Numbered from the stretch's first letter, positions 42,219-50,077 are shown. The stretch: 64,000 nucleotides of DNA from Maritimibacter alkaliphilus HTCC2654 (GCF_000152805.1 NZ_AAMT01000013.1:1-64000); one strand, 5' to 3'. Translations and numbers: made by a program. The notes: generated by a model from the sequence alone, not told the origin.

Positions 42219-42688
42219 GAATCGGTCTGAAGTCGAGCGCCAACCCACGGCGCAATGAGCAGCAGCATCACGCCGCCAACCACAAAAACATCGGCCATGT
42301 TGAAGGCAGGCCAGTGCGCCGTCCCGATGTAGAAATCGAGGAAATCCGTCACCGCACGATAGCGCAGGCGGTCCAGAATATTGCCGAGTGCACCGCCGAT
42401 GATCGCACCATAGGCAATGGCCTCGACCCGGCTGCTGGTACGGACCAGCATGAACGCCAGCCAGACGCAGATGCCAAGCGCCAGTAAGACAAGGCTCCAC
42501 CACGGCGCGCCGCCGAGAAGCCCGAAGGTCACTCCGTCATTGCGCAGGTAGATGAGATTGAAGCCGGGAAAGACCGATACGCCGGAACTAAGAACAGTCG
42601 CATTGGACACAACGATTGCCTTCGTTGCCTGATCGACAAGAAAGGCGATCAGCGCAGCAAGCAGACCGACGAAGAGGCAAGTTCTCAT
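42215..42688 (-). CDS. lspA: Lipoprotein signal peptidase LspA
   Basis: 157 residues, four membrane helices, with the aspartyl protease dyad in GGALGNILDRLRY and FNMADVFVVGG. It cleaves prolipoprotein signal peptides after Lgt acts. lspA paralogues (PbrC) are a known part of lead resistance operons, which fits the Zn/Cd/Pb-type promoter of this operon. Overlaps lnt by 4 bases and follows the ZIP transporter by 4 bases. Confidence 0.92.
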   Translation of the reverse strand: MRTCLFVGLLAALIAFLVDQATKAIVVSNATVLSSGVSVFPGFNLIYLRNDGVTFGLLGGAPWWSLVLLALGICVWLAFMLVRTSSRVEAIAYGAIIGGALGNILDRLRYRAVTDFLDFYIGTAHWPAFNMADVFVVGGVMLLLIAPWVGARLQTDS

Positions 42689-42692
42689 CAGC

Positions 42693-43475
42693 TTATCCCA
42701 GCCAGACGTCGAGGAACAACATGATCACAAGACCAACGGCGAGGCCGAGCGTCGCCCTGTTCTGATGGCCGGATCGGTGGGTTTCCGGAATGATCTCGTG
42801 GCTGATGACGTAGAGCATCGCACCTGCTGCGAAGGCGAGACCCCAGGGCAGCAGCGGTTGCGAAAGACTGATAATCCCTGCGCCGAGAAGTCCACCGACG
42901 GGCTCGACGAGACCGGTCAGAGCGGCGATGCCCCAGGCGCGAAGCCTGGAATAGCCCTCGCCGAGCAACGAAACCGCCACCGCCAGACCTTCGGGGGCAT
43001 TCTGTAATCCAATACCGATCGCAAGTGGCAACCCGCCCGACAAACCGTCAGCCCCGAACCCGACGCCGACGGCAAGCCCTTCGGGAAAATTGTGGATAGT
43101 GATCGCGATGATGAAAAGCCAGACGCGCCGCAGCGATGCGGCGTCGGGACCTTCCCGCCCCGTCTTGAAATGTTCATGCGGTAGCCGTTCGTTCATCAGA
43201 GCGATCGCGCCCATGCCAAGCAGGATCGCAACACATACGATGGCCGCCGGGAGAGCACCGTTGTCGAACTGTCCTTCAGCTGCGTCGAGAGCCGGGATGA
43301 TCAGCGAGAAGAACGAAGCCGCGAGCATGACACCCGCCGCGAAGCCAAGCAGCAGATCGCGCGTGGCCCGGGACGGGATGCGCCCAAAAAGAACGGGGAC
43401 CGCCCCGACCGCGGTCAGCGATCCGGCGGCCAGGCTTCCAAGAAAGCCAAGCGCTATGGGGGAGAGGGGTTCCAA
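42693..43475 (-). CDS. ZIP-family metal transporter
   Basis: 260 residues with eight membrane helices. The metal-binding helices carry HNFPEGLAVGVG and LQNAPEGLAVAV, the family signature, with the second His replaced by Gln. Members move Zn(II), Fe(II) or other divalent ions, usually into the cytoplasm, although some export. An uptake protein in an operon that is metal-induced is unusual; it may instead act as an exporter or take up a different ion. Confidence 0.87.
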   Translation of the reverse strand: MEPLSPIALGFLGSLAAGSLTAVGAVPVLFGRIPSRATRDLLLGFAAGVMLAASFFSLIIPALDAAEGQFDNGALPAAIVCVAILLGMGAIALMNERLPHEHFKTGREGPDAASLRRVWLFIIAITIHNFPEGLAVGVGFGADGLSGGLPLAIGIGLQNAPEGLAVAVSLLGEGYSRLRAWGIAALTGLVEPVGGLLGAGIISLSQPLLPWGLAFAAGAMLYVISHEIIPETHRSGHQNRATLGLAVGLVIMLFLDVWLG

Positions 43476-43497
43476 TTGTTAAGGTTCTGCCGCGAGT

Positions 43498-43956
43498 TCA
43501 GTCAGGAGCCGAGTAGCTGGTGTAGACCTCGGTCGATCCGTCTTCGTGGATCAGGAAGACATCGTAAGCCTCCCGGTCGTCCTCCGGTCCCATGCCGGGC
43601 GACCCGTAGGGCATTCCCGGCACCGCCAGGCCTACCGCGTCTGGCCGGTCCTCCAGCAGGCGTTGGATGTCAGCCGCCGGCACGTGGCCCTCGATCACAT
43701 AGCCGTCGACCAAAGCCGTATGGCAGGAGACCATGCGCTGCGGCACGCCATTGTCGAGTTTGAAGCGCACAAGAGATCCTCCGAACATGTCCTCGCCCAT
43801 CGGCGCGAAGCCATTCTCCTCGAGGTGCTTCATCCAGGACAGGCAACAGCCGCAGCCGTTTGTCTTCCGGACGTCGATCTGAATCGCCTCTGCGACGGCC
43901 TGCGCCGCAGGAAGCAAGGCAAATGCGATGGCAAGGGCGGGAGTAAATCGTTTCAT
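43498..43956 (-). CDS. DUF411 metal-binding protein
   Basis: 152 residues: signal peptide (ending AVA), then the DUF411 core with KTNGCGCCLSWMKHLEENGF near the start of the mature part, CHTALVDGYVIEGHVPAADIQRLL and PGMPYGSPGM. The GCGCC and His/Met residues are the copper site. DUF411 proteins bind Cu or Ag in the periplasm. It starts 4 bases after the M23 peptidase stop and is in the SCO/PCuAC operon. Confidence 0.9.
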   Translation of the reverse strand: MKRFTPALAIAFALLPAAQAVAEAIQIDVRKTNGCGCCLSWMKHLEENGFAPMGEDMFGGSLVRFKLDNGVPQRMVSCHTALVDGYVIEGHVPAADIQRLLEDRPDAVGLAVPGMPYGSPGMGPEDDREAYDVFLIHEDGSTEVYTSYSAPD

Positions 43957-43959
43957 GGA

Positions 43960-45333
43960 TCAAAGCCTTTCGGTTGTCGTCTGTGCAAATTCGCTGGCGA
44001 GCCTCTCAGCAAGAAGTGAACGCGCCTCACGCAGTCGCTCAAGCGCGGCCGTGTCGTCCGCTTCACGCTCGGCCGCCTCTGCCAATCGGTCGTCAGAGAG
44101 AGGGTCGGTTGGGCGACCGTCCACCAGCACTTCGTAATGTAGGTTGGGGCCTGTCGCGGTACCCGTCGCACCGACCCGCCCGATCATATCTCCGGCCATC
44201 ACGCGTTGCCCTTGTGTGAGCCCGTCCGGTACGGCGCTCAGATGCGCATAGCGCGTCAGGGTGTCGGAGCCATGAGCGATCTCGACGACCCGGCCATACC
44301 CACCGCGTCGGCCGATGAAGCTAACGCGGCCCGGCGCCGTCGCCTGTACCGGCGTGCCGCGCGCCGCCGCGAAGTCGACTCCTGTGTGCATCCGTACATT
44401 GCCGTAGACCGGATGGGTGCGGCGCCCGAACACAGAACTCAGCCGTGCACCTTCGACCGGTTGCGCAAACACGCGCAGGACTTCTCCGTCGACATAGATC
44501 GTCGCTTGGCCGCTGCCGTCGTTCGGCCAGACGATTTCATAGACCGAGCCATCGATATCCAGTGCGGCAAAGGCAAGCTCGGGCTGACCAATCCTCTTGT
44601 TCCCGTCTCGGGCCTCGCGCCAAAGGAGGCGCATCGTCTCGCCACCCGCAAGATCACGACGGAAATCCACGGTGCCGCCCAGCATCTGCGCCAGGTCCAC
44701 CGCAAAACGGGCGGGGATGTCTGCCGTGTTCAGGGCGGCGAAAATCGAGCTCTCGATCACCGCCTCGCCGGCGAAAGTCACCAATTCGGGATCCGGGTCC
44801 AACACGCGGGCGGCAAGCTGTTCGCCGAAGACCGCCTCTATCCGGACACCGTCTTCGACGGCGAGCTCTACACGACGCGGGTTGTCGTCCGTTGTGGAAA
44901 CCACCGTAATGATGTGACCCGGACGCAGACGGCGCAGATCGTATTCCGTGCCAATCGCCAAGGCGATTTCGGCGCGATCCGAAGCATCCAGCCCCGCATC
45001 GGAAAGGACCGCATCAAGCGTCTCGCCGGACGCAATCTCCCGCGACCAGGTGACCAGCGGGGGCTCGATAGATGGCAAGGAGGTATCAGCGGGGGAAACG
45101 GTCAGGAGCGGCCGGGGTCTGAACTCGAATGCGATATCCGCCTGGGCGAGTGTAGGGCGGACCGAATTGGTTTCGGTAATCCGAGGCGGCGCAAGCGGAT
45201 TGGGAGTCCAGAGGGTCGCTTCAGCAATCGCAGGGGGCACCGGTTCTTTGGACAGAACGCCAGAGATGGCGATGGCGGTCACCGAAAATGCGCCTGCGAC
45301 CGCAACGGCCGCCAAGACAGTTCTTATCTTCAT
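43960..45333 (-). CDS. M23-family peptidoglycan endopeptidase
   Basis: 457 residues: signal or anchor (about 7-26), a LysM-like/SH3-like middle region (about 90-320) and a C-terminal LytM/M23 domain. Zinc ligands appear as H and D in MRMHTGVDFAAARG and the last His in GPNLHYEV. In the canonical HLH the first His is Asn here, which may matter for catalysis. It resembles MepM-type endopeptidases that cut stem-peptide cross-links. It starts 4 bases inside the SCO gene's end and shares its operon. Confidence 0.88.
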   Translation of the reverse strand: MKIRTVLAAVAVAGAFSVTAIAISGVLSKEPVPPAIAEATLWTPNPLAPPRITETNSVRPTLAQADIAFEFRPRPLLTVSPADTSLPSIEPPLVTWSREIASGETLDAVLSDAGLDASDRAEIALAIGTEYDLRRLRPGHIITVVSTTDDNPRRVELAVEDGVRIEAVFGEQLAARVLDPDPELVTFAGEAVIESSIFAALNTADIPARFAVDLAQMLGGTVDFRRDLAGGETMRLLWREARDGNKRIGQPELAFAALDIDGSVYEIVWPNDGSGQATIYVDGEVLRVFAQPVEGARLSSVFGRRTHPVYGNVRMHTGVDFAAARGTPVQATAPGRVSFIGRRGGYGRVVEIAHGSDTLTRYAHLSAVPDGLTQGQRVMAGDMIGRVGATGTATGPNLHYEVLVDGRPTDPLSDDRLAEAAEREADDTAALERLREARSLLAERLASEFAQTTTERL

Positions 45334-45956
45334 GTTGCCCCCTCTACGTCTTCTGTCAGTGCGCGCTGGATCTTCGGCACCGCGAATTCTCTTTGCTCGT
45401 GATAGTCGATCATGGTGACGAGCTCACCCTCGGCATCGAACAGGAATACGCTTGCCGTATGGTTCATCGTATAGCCGCCGCCCTCAGTCGGGACGCGCTC
45501 AAATGAGGCACGAAACCCTTCTGCAGCGCGGGCAATTTGGTCTTCCGGCCCCGTCCAGCCACGAATGACCGGATGAAAATAGCCGACATATTCGGCCATG
45601 GCCTCGACCGTGTCCCGCTCCGGGTCGACCGTGATGAAGACCACGTTCATCTCTGATGCTTCGTCGCCCAGTTCCTCAAGCCAGCCGGAAATATCCGATA
45701 GGGTCGTCGGGCAGACGTCCGGGCAGTAGGTGAACCCGAAAAACACCATTGTGGGACGACCGATCAGGTTGCCAGGCCCTACCTCATTTTCCTCGTGGTC
45801 GGTCAGCCGGAACTCCATCGCCGATAGGGGCAGGGGCCGCTGCCCTTTTGGTTCAGGCGCACCGGGCCCGTCCACCCGCCACCAGCCCACGAAGAGCGTC
45901 AGGCCAAGAACGCCGGCACCGGCTGCGCCGTATAGAAGGAGCTGCCGACGTTGCAT
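45330..45956 (-). CDS. SCO1/SenC/PrrC-family copper chaperone 1
   Basis: 208 residues: N-terminal anchor (about 8-26) and a thioredoxin-like domain with the copper motif TYCPDVCPTTL and the distal His in TMNHTASVFL. SCO proteins deliver copper or reduce cysteines for Cu(A) of cytochrome oxidase. The stop overlaps the M23 start, and PCuAC immediately precedes it; PCuAC and SCO cooperate in Cu(A) assembly. Confidence 0.93.
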   Translation of the reverse strand: MQRRQLLLYGAAGAGVLGLTLFVGWWRVDGPGAPEPKGQRPLPLSAMEFRLTDHEENEVGPGNLIGRPTMVFFGFTYCPDVCPTTLSDISGWLEELGDEASEMNVVFITVDPERDTVEAMAEYVGYFHPVIRGWTGPEDQIARAAEGFRASFERVPTEGGGYTMNHTASVFLFDAEGELVTMIDYHEQREFAVPKIQRALTEDVEGAT

Positions 45957-46423
45957 CAGCCCTCCGGTCCACGCGCGGCGATTCCGAGGATTGGGACCTC
46001 GACCGTCACCTTGCCGCCATCCGAGAAGGTCAGTGTCAGCGGGAAATTCTCGCCTTCGGTCATCGGCTCTTGCAGCTTCATGAGCATGGCGTGCAACCCG
46101 CCCGGCTCCAATGCCACGCTTTGGCCGGGCTCAATCGTGATCTCGCCTGCAGGCGCCATGGAACTGACGCCATCGGAGTTGGTTTTCGACTCATGGATCT
46201 CGGGCATCATTGCCAGCGGTGTCGCAAGTCCGGTCAGCGTAACGGCGTCTTCACCCGTGTTGCGCACGGTCATATAGGCGGCACCTGGCCTGTTGACGCC
46301 GATCGAGGCGCGGGACCACGCATTCTCGACCACGACATCCTCCGAACCGGCCAGTGCGGGGGCCGACAGCCCTGCAACCGTCAAAAGCACGGCCAATGCA
46401 TTGGTATATCTCAACTTCTTCAC
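45956..46423 (-). CDS. Periplasmic Cu(A) chaperone PCuAC
   Basis: 155 residues from GTG 46423, with AGGAGA 8 bases before it: signal peptide (ending APALAG), then the PCuAC (DUF461) domain with the H/M copper ligands in MMPEIHESKTNSDGVSSM and GGLHAMLMKL. It carries Cu(I) to cytochrome oxidase with SCO. It overlaps the SCO gene by 1 base. Confidence 0.9.
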   Translation of the reverse strand: MKKLRYTNALAVLLTVAGLSAPALAGSEDVVVENAWSRASIGVNRPGAAYMTVRNTGEDAVTLTGLATPLAMMPEIHESKTNSDGVSSMAPAGEITIEPGQSVALEPGGLHAMLMKLQEPMTEGENFPLTLTFSDGGKVTVEVPILGIAARGPEG

Positions 46424-46448
46424 CACTCGTTTCTCCTGCCTCCGCAAA

Positions 46449-47108
46449 TCAGCTTTGGCTTGCCGCAACTTCCACTGCCACCAGCCTCTGCAATTCGGCC
46501 TCACCGAACGGATCGAGAGGCTTGCCGTTCACGAAGAACGTGGGCGTTTGGCGGACCCCGACTGTCTCGACATCGGCGCGGTCCTGGTTGAGCACCGCCA
46601 CAACACCGGGGGCCAGCATCTGTGTCCGGGCAGCTTCGACATCCAGACCTCCGCTTGCTGCAATCTCAAGGATCAATCCGGGTGCCGGGGTCCCGTGAGA
46701 CGCCCATCTGGGCTGCTCTCGCAAGACTGCCTCGAGCACAGGTTCAAACACGTCCTGCATGCGCGCCGCCTCGAGCACACGGATCGCTTCTACCGACGCC
46801 TCGCCGTGAAAAGGCGTATAGCGGATTACAACGCGCACCGCGTCTCCGTGCTCCGCCATGATATCCTCGACGACCGGATAGAAAGCGCGGCATGCCTCGC
46901 AGGCCGGGTCGAAGAATTCAACGATGGTTACGGGCGCATCCTCGGGCCCGAGGATCGGGGAATAGGGTCGGATCAGCGCGTCGGCCATTTCAGGGTCGAT
47001 GGGATCGGACGCGGCAATCGGGTCGGGGCGGGTGGCATACCAGGCGGCACCGCCGAAACCGGCGACCCCGAGCGCGAGAACGGACAGGATGAGGCCGCGT
47101 CGTTTCAT
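46449..47108 (-). CDS. DsbA-family oxidoreductase
   Basis: 219 residues: signal or anchor (about 5-24), then the DsbA fold with CEAC (FFDPACEACRAFYP), a helical insert, and cis-Pro VRQTPTFFVNG near the end. It oxidises thiols in exported proteins. It overlaps the DsbB start by 4 bases, so oxidant and re-oxidant are co-translated. Distinct from the ScsC-like protein at 18074. Confidence 0.9.
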   Translation of the reverse strand: MKRRGLILSVLALGVAGFGGAAWYATRPDPIAASDPIDPEMADALIRPYSPILGPEDAPVTIVEFFDPACEACRAFYPVVEDIMAEHGDAVRVVIRYTPFHGEASVEAIRVLEAARMQDVFEPVLEAVLREQPRWASHGTPAPGLILEIAASGGLDVEAARTQMLAPGVVAVLNQDRADVETVGVRQTPTFFVNGKPLDPFGEAELQRLVAVEVAASQS

Positions 47109-47527
47109 TTTTGTGTTTCCTTCAGTGAGAGAGCCGACAGCAGACCGATCATCGCGAAGGCGACGAGCGCCATCAAAGGAATCGGAATGCCGAAGACCAG
47201 TTGATTGTCGTCGGTACAGGATGGGCCGGTCGCCGTGCAGGGCTGGATACGCTCGGGGATAACGCCGACATAGAGGCCCAAGTGCCAAAGCGCGACGGCG
47301 GCACCGCCCAAAGCCAGCGCGATCCCGTAGCGACCCACGCGCCGATCCTGCCACCACAGCCCAAGCCCGAGGATGATGGCCAAGGGGAACATGAAGGCAC
47401 GCTGGAACCAGCAGAGCACGCAAGGTGTCTGCCCCAGAACCTCGCCGATGAAGAGCACGGCAAGCGACGCGGTGAGCGCGATGATCCAGGCCAGGCCAAG
47501 GGCCGTCTCTCCGGAAAGTCGGGTCAT
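47105..47527 (-). CDS. DsbB-family disulfide oxidoreductase 2
   Basis: 140 residues, four membrane helices: CVLC (GQTPCVLCWFQRAF) in the first loop and the second pair in PCTATGPSCTDDNQ. The second pair is 7 residues apart. It re-oxidises the co-encoded DsbA using quinone. It has shorter loops than the 26020 protein. Confidence 0.9.
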   Translation of the reverse strand: MTRLSGETALGLAWIIALTASLAVLFIGEVLGQTPCVLCWFQRAFMFPLAIILGLGLWWQDRRVGRYGIALALGGAAVALWHLGLYVGVIPERIQPCTATGPSCTDDNQLVFGIPIPLMALVAFAMIGLLSALSLKETQK

Positions 47528-47532
47528 GACGA

Positions 47533-48135
47533 TCAGATCCTCTGTCTCAGATCGGCGAGGATCTCTTCGGCGGGCGTGCCGTAGGGCCAGGAGTCCGCGA
47601 AGCCTGCTTGCGTGTCGAAAAGGAAAAGATGCGACGTGTGACCCATCGTGTATCCGCCCGGCGCAGTCGCCTGCTCGATCCGCTCAAAGAATATCGGAAA
47701 GGTTTCGGATGTCGCGGCGATCTGCTCCGGTGTACCGGTCAGCCCGATGATCCCTGCGTCGAACAGGGGCACATACTCGGCAAGTGCAGTCGGCGTATCC
47801 CGCTCCGGATCAATCGTTATGAAAATCGGCTGAACCATTGCTGCCTCATCGCCCAGGCCCTCCATCACGGCCGCGACTTCGGACAGTGTTGTCGGACATA
47901 CGTCGGGGCAATTGGTGAAGCCAAAGAAGACCAGCATCCAGCGCCCTGCGAAATCTTCGTCCGTTTGGACCATGCCGCGATGATCGGTCAGTTCGAAATC
48001 AGCAAGAAACGGTGGTTCACTCTCGGTGCGGGCAAGATCGGCACGGTAGTCGGACCATAGCAACAGCCAGATGAAAACGAACGCCGCCGCGCCCGCCAAC
48101 ACCCACAATACCTTCTGAAGACCTGAAAGCCTCAC
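47533..48135 (-). CDS. SCO1/SenC-family copper chaperone 2
   Basis: 200 residues: N-terminal anchor (about 9-27) and thioredoxin-like domain with NCPDVCPTTL and the distal His in TMGHTSHLFLF. It is a paralogue of the 45330 gene with the same motifs. It is the first gene of the eleven-gene minus-strand operon and lies directly behind the MerR-type promoter at 48172-48202. Confidence 0.92.
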   Translation of the reverse strand: MRLSGLQKVLWVLAGAAAFVFIWLLLWSDYRADLARTESEPPFLADFELTDHRGMVQTDEDFAGRWMLVFFGFTNCPDVCPTTLSEVAAVMEGLGDEAAMVQPIFITIDPERDTPTALAEYVPLFDAGIIGLTGTPEQIAATSETFPIFFERIEQATAPGGYTMGHTSHLFLFDTQAGFADSWPYGTPAEEILADLRQRI

Positions 48136-48171
48136 GCCGCTCCGCCCGAACCTGAGTCTATATTTTGTGTG

Positions 48172-48202
48172 CGTTTACATCCTCTAGCTACTGTAGGTTC
48201 AA
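48172..48202 (-). promoter_or_regulatory. ZntR/CadR/PbrR-type promoter of the eleven-gene operon
   Basis: On the minus strand: -35 TTGAAC, 19-bp spacer with the dyad CTACAGTAGCTAGAGG, -10 TAAACG. The dyad is of the CTACAG/CTAGAG kind; it drives the operon from 48135 to 40480. Confidence 0.85.
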
Positions 48203-48273
48203 GCGTGATTGTCATCGATCGGCCAACAATCACCGATCTGTGAAACTCGGGTGAAGCTTGTGATGCGCACCGC

Positions 48274-48304
48274 ATAAAGCTACACCCACTGTAGGTAATG
48301 TGGG
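48274..48304 (+). promoter_or_regulatory. Weak MerR-type element upstream of the regulator gene
   Basis: ATAAAG, 19-bp spacer with CTACACCCACTGTAGG, then TGTGGG. The dyad is good, but the hexamers are poor, and the -10 position overlaps the region just before the ATG at 48313. It may be an autoregulatory operator. Confidence 0.4.
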
Positions 48305-48312
48305 GAGCGGAA

Positions 48313-48741
48313 ATGCTGACGATTGGGACGCTGGCGAAGAAGACCGGAACAAAGGTGCAGACCATCCGGTATTACGAGCAGATCGGACTTATGCCTGAGC
48401 CCGGCAGGACCGAGGGGGGCCAACGACGCTATGGCGACGCCGAACTCGACCGCTTGTCATTCGTCCGGCACGCACGGCAACTGGGGTTCTCGTTGGACGC
48501 GATCCGTGAGCTCCTCGATCTCAGCGATCATCCGGGAAAGTCCTGCGCTGAGGCGGATGCAATAGCCCGTCGGCAACTCAAACAGGTCGAGCAACGATTG
48601 GCGCGGCTCGAGGCGCTGCGGACGGAATTGAAGCGGATGGTGCATGAGTGCAGCGGCGGACAGACTTCTGATTGCCGTGTACTCGAGGTACTGCGCGACC
48701 ATTCCGAATGCCTGACCGACCATGAAGAGATCGGCGCCTGA
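48313..48741 (+). CDS. MerR-family regulator, ZntR/CadR/PbrR type
   Basis: 142 residues: winged helix (TIGTLAKKTGTKVQTIRYYEQIGLMPEP), dimer helix with C78 at the site of the conserved Cys of this group, and a C-terminal metal loop C113-x7-C121 (CSGGQTSDC) plus C133. C78 is what separates Zn/Cd/Pb sensors from CueR. GGGAGCGG lies before ATG 48313. It probably controls the promoters at 35875, 37143, 48172 and 49454. Which of the three metals it senses cannot be decided here. Confidence 0.9.
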   Translation: MLTIGTLAKKTGTKVQTIRYYEQIGLMPEPGRTEGGQRRYGDAELDRLSFVRHARQLGFSLDAIRELLDLSDHPGKSCAEADAIARRQLKQVEQRLARLEALRTELKRMVHECSGGQTSDCRVLEVLRDHSECLTDHEEIGA

Positions 48742-48823
48742 GCAATTTCGACGACCTTTGATCGGAACGCAAAAAGCCCGGTGTTAGTTACTCATTGGCA
48801 ATTCACTAATTTGGATACCCGGC

Positions 48824-49444
48824 ATGGCGGAGCAGAGAAACGCAACGGAAAGACGCACACTCTGGATCGTGCTGGGTCTCAACATCGGGCTGGCAGTCGC
48901 TTTCTTCGCCTCGGGCGCATTCGGCGAGTCAAGCGCGCTTATCGCCAATGGCCTCGACAATCTGTCGGACAGTTTCGTCTACGCGATCAGCCTCTTCGCG
49001 CTGTCCCGCTCCGCCAAGTGGAAGCGCGGAGCGGCGAACGTTTCGGGCGGCCTGCTGATCCTCTTCGCCCTTGGAATCCTGTATGACGCGTGGCGCCGCT
49101 ACGTCGGCGGATCGGATCCTCTTGGCACGATCATGATTGTCATGGCGCTGGTAGCGGCGGCCATCAACGCACTTTGCGTCTGGCTGCTGGCACGGCTTCG
49201 CGATCCAGACGTAAACATCCGAGCGGCGAATACGTTCAGCTGGAACGACTTCGCGGCCAATCTCGGAATCGTCGTCGCAGGCGGGCTCGTAGCCTGGCTC
49301 GGAACGAATTGGCCGGACCTTGTCGTGGGCGTGATTGTCGCCGGCATCGCGGCCTGGGGTGGCGTCGGAATCCTGAGAGACGCGCATGGTGAACACCACA
49401 AGGCGGTGCACAATGACGATCAGGTAACCAAGGACTCGGCCTGA
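48824..49444 (+). CDS. Cation diffusion facilitator without cytoplasmic domain
   Basis: 206 residues, six membrane helices, with SSALIANGLDNLSDSFVYAISL in helix 2 and NTFSWNDFAANLGIVVAGG in helix 5 providing the Asp/Asn metal site residues. The usual C-terminal cytoplasmic domain (about 80 residues) is absent; instead there is a short His-containing tail (GEHHKAVH). It probably exports a divalent metal. The ribosome site is weak. Confidence 0.85.
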   Translation: MAEQRNATERRTLWIVLGLNIGLAVAFFASGAFGESSALIANGLDNLSDSFVYAISLFALSRSAKWKRGAANVSGGLLILFALGILYDAWRRYVGGSDPLGTIMIVMALVAAAINALCVWLLARLRDPDVNIRAANTFSWNDFAANLGIVVAGGLVAWLGTNWPDLVVGVIVAGIAAWGGVGILRDAHGEHHKAVHNDDQVTKDSA

Positions 49445-49453
49445 AATCGGGGC

Positions 49454-49484
49454 TTGAAGCTACAGTGACTGTAGCAACTACATA
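49454..49484 (+). promoter_or_regulatory. ZntR/CadR/PbrR-type promoter
   Basis: -35 TTGAAG, 19-bp spacer with the perfect dyad GCTACAGTGACTGTAGC, -10 TACATA. The predicted start near 49491 lies just before GTG 49514. It drives the transglutaminase-like/CDF/SpoIIAA-like operon. Confidence 0.85.
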
Positions 49485-49513
49485 TTCTCGTGAACGATTC
49501 GAGGAGGTATCCC

Positions 49514-50077
49514 GTGAACCCCGCCGACCCTCATTTGGCCAAAACCCGGCTGCTGGATTTTGACGCGACCTCAATTGCAAAACTGATCGAGGAGCGCGGC
49601 TGGGCAGACCTTCCCAGCGACGACCGAATTGGGGCCATCTACGATTTCGTCAGGAACGAGATTACCTTCGGCTACAACCGCGCCGACGACATTCCGGCGT
49701 CCGAGGTCCTCGCAGATGGCCACGGGCAGTGCAACACCAAGGGCACGCTCCTCATGGCCCTGCTGCGTGGCGTGGGAGTTCGCTGCCGACTGCACGGGTT
49801 CACAATCCACAAGGCGCTTCAGAGAGGCGTCGTTCCGGAACTCGTCTATCCCCTCGCGCCGTCCGAAATCCTCCACTCCTGGGTAGAGGTGGACTTGGGC
49901 GACGGATGGGTCAATCACCGCCAGAACTTCGGATTTGTGCGCGACTTGCTCTATCGCCACGTCATCCGTCACTGGATGAATGCCAGGGTTCGCCGCATCC
50001 GCCGCGGAATCTTGCCGCCGGTCCCCGGATTCGATCGGCCGAACCACCGCCATGAGGAGACGAACCGTGCCGCATGA
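49514..50077 (+). CDS. Transglutaminase-like protein
   Basis: 187 residues from GTG 49514, with GAGGAGG 6 bases before. The papain-like transglutaminase core shows the nucleophile in GHGQCNTKGTLLMALLRGVGVRCRL, the His in ILHSWVEVDLGDGWVNH and a following Asn/Asp region. There is no signal peptide, so it is cytoplasmic. Such proteins act as proteases, amidases or cross-linkers; the substrate is unknown. It overlaps the CDF start by 11 bases and is metal-regulated through the promoter upstream. Confidence 0.85.
   Translation: MNPADPHLAKTRLLDFDATSIAKLIEERGWADLPSDDRIGAIYDFVRNEITFGYNRADDIPASEVLADGHGQCNTKGTLLMALLRGVGVRCRLHGFTIHKALQRGVVPELVYPLAPSEILHSWVEVDLGDGWVNHRQNFGFVRDLLYRHVIRHWMNARVRRIRRGILPPVPGFDRPNHRHEETNRAA

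Noticed and set aside
44206-45402. Long plus-strand frame (398 codons) antisense to the M23 peptidase and SCO genes
   Set aside because: Composition is that of a shadow frame, and the opposite strand has clear catalytic motifs and operon overlaps.
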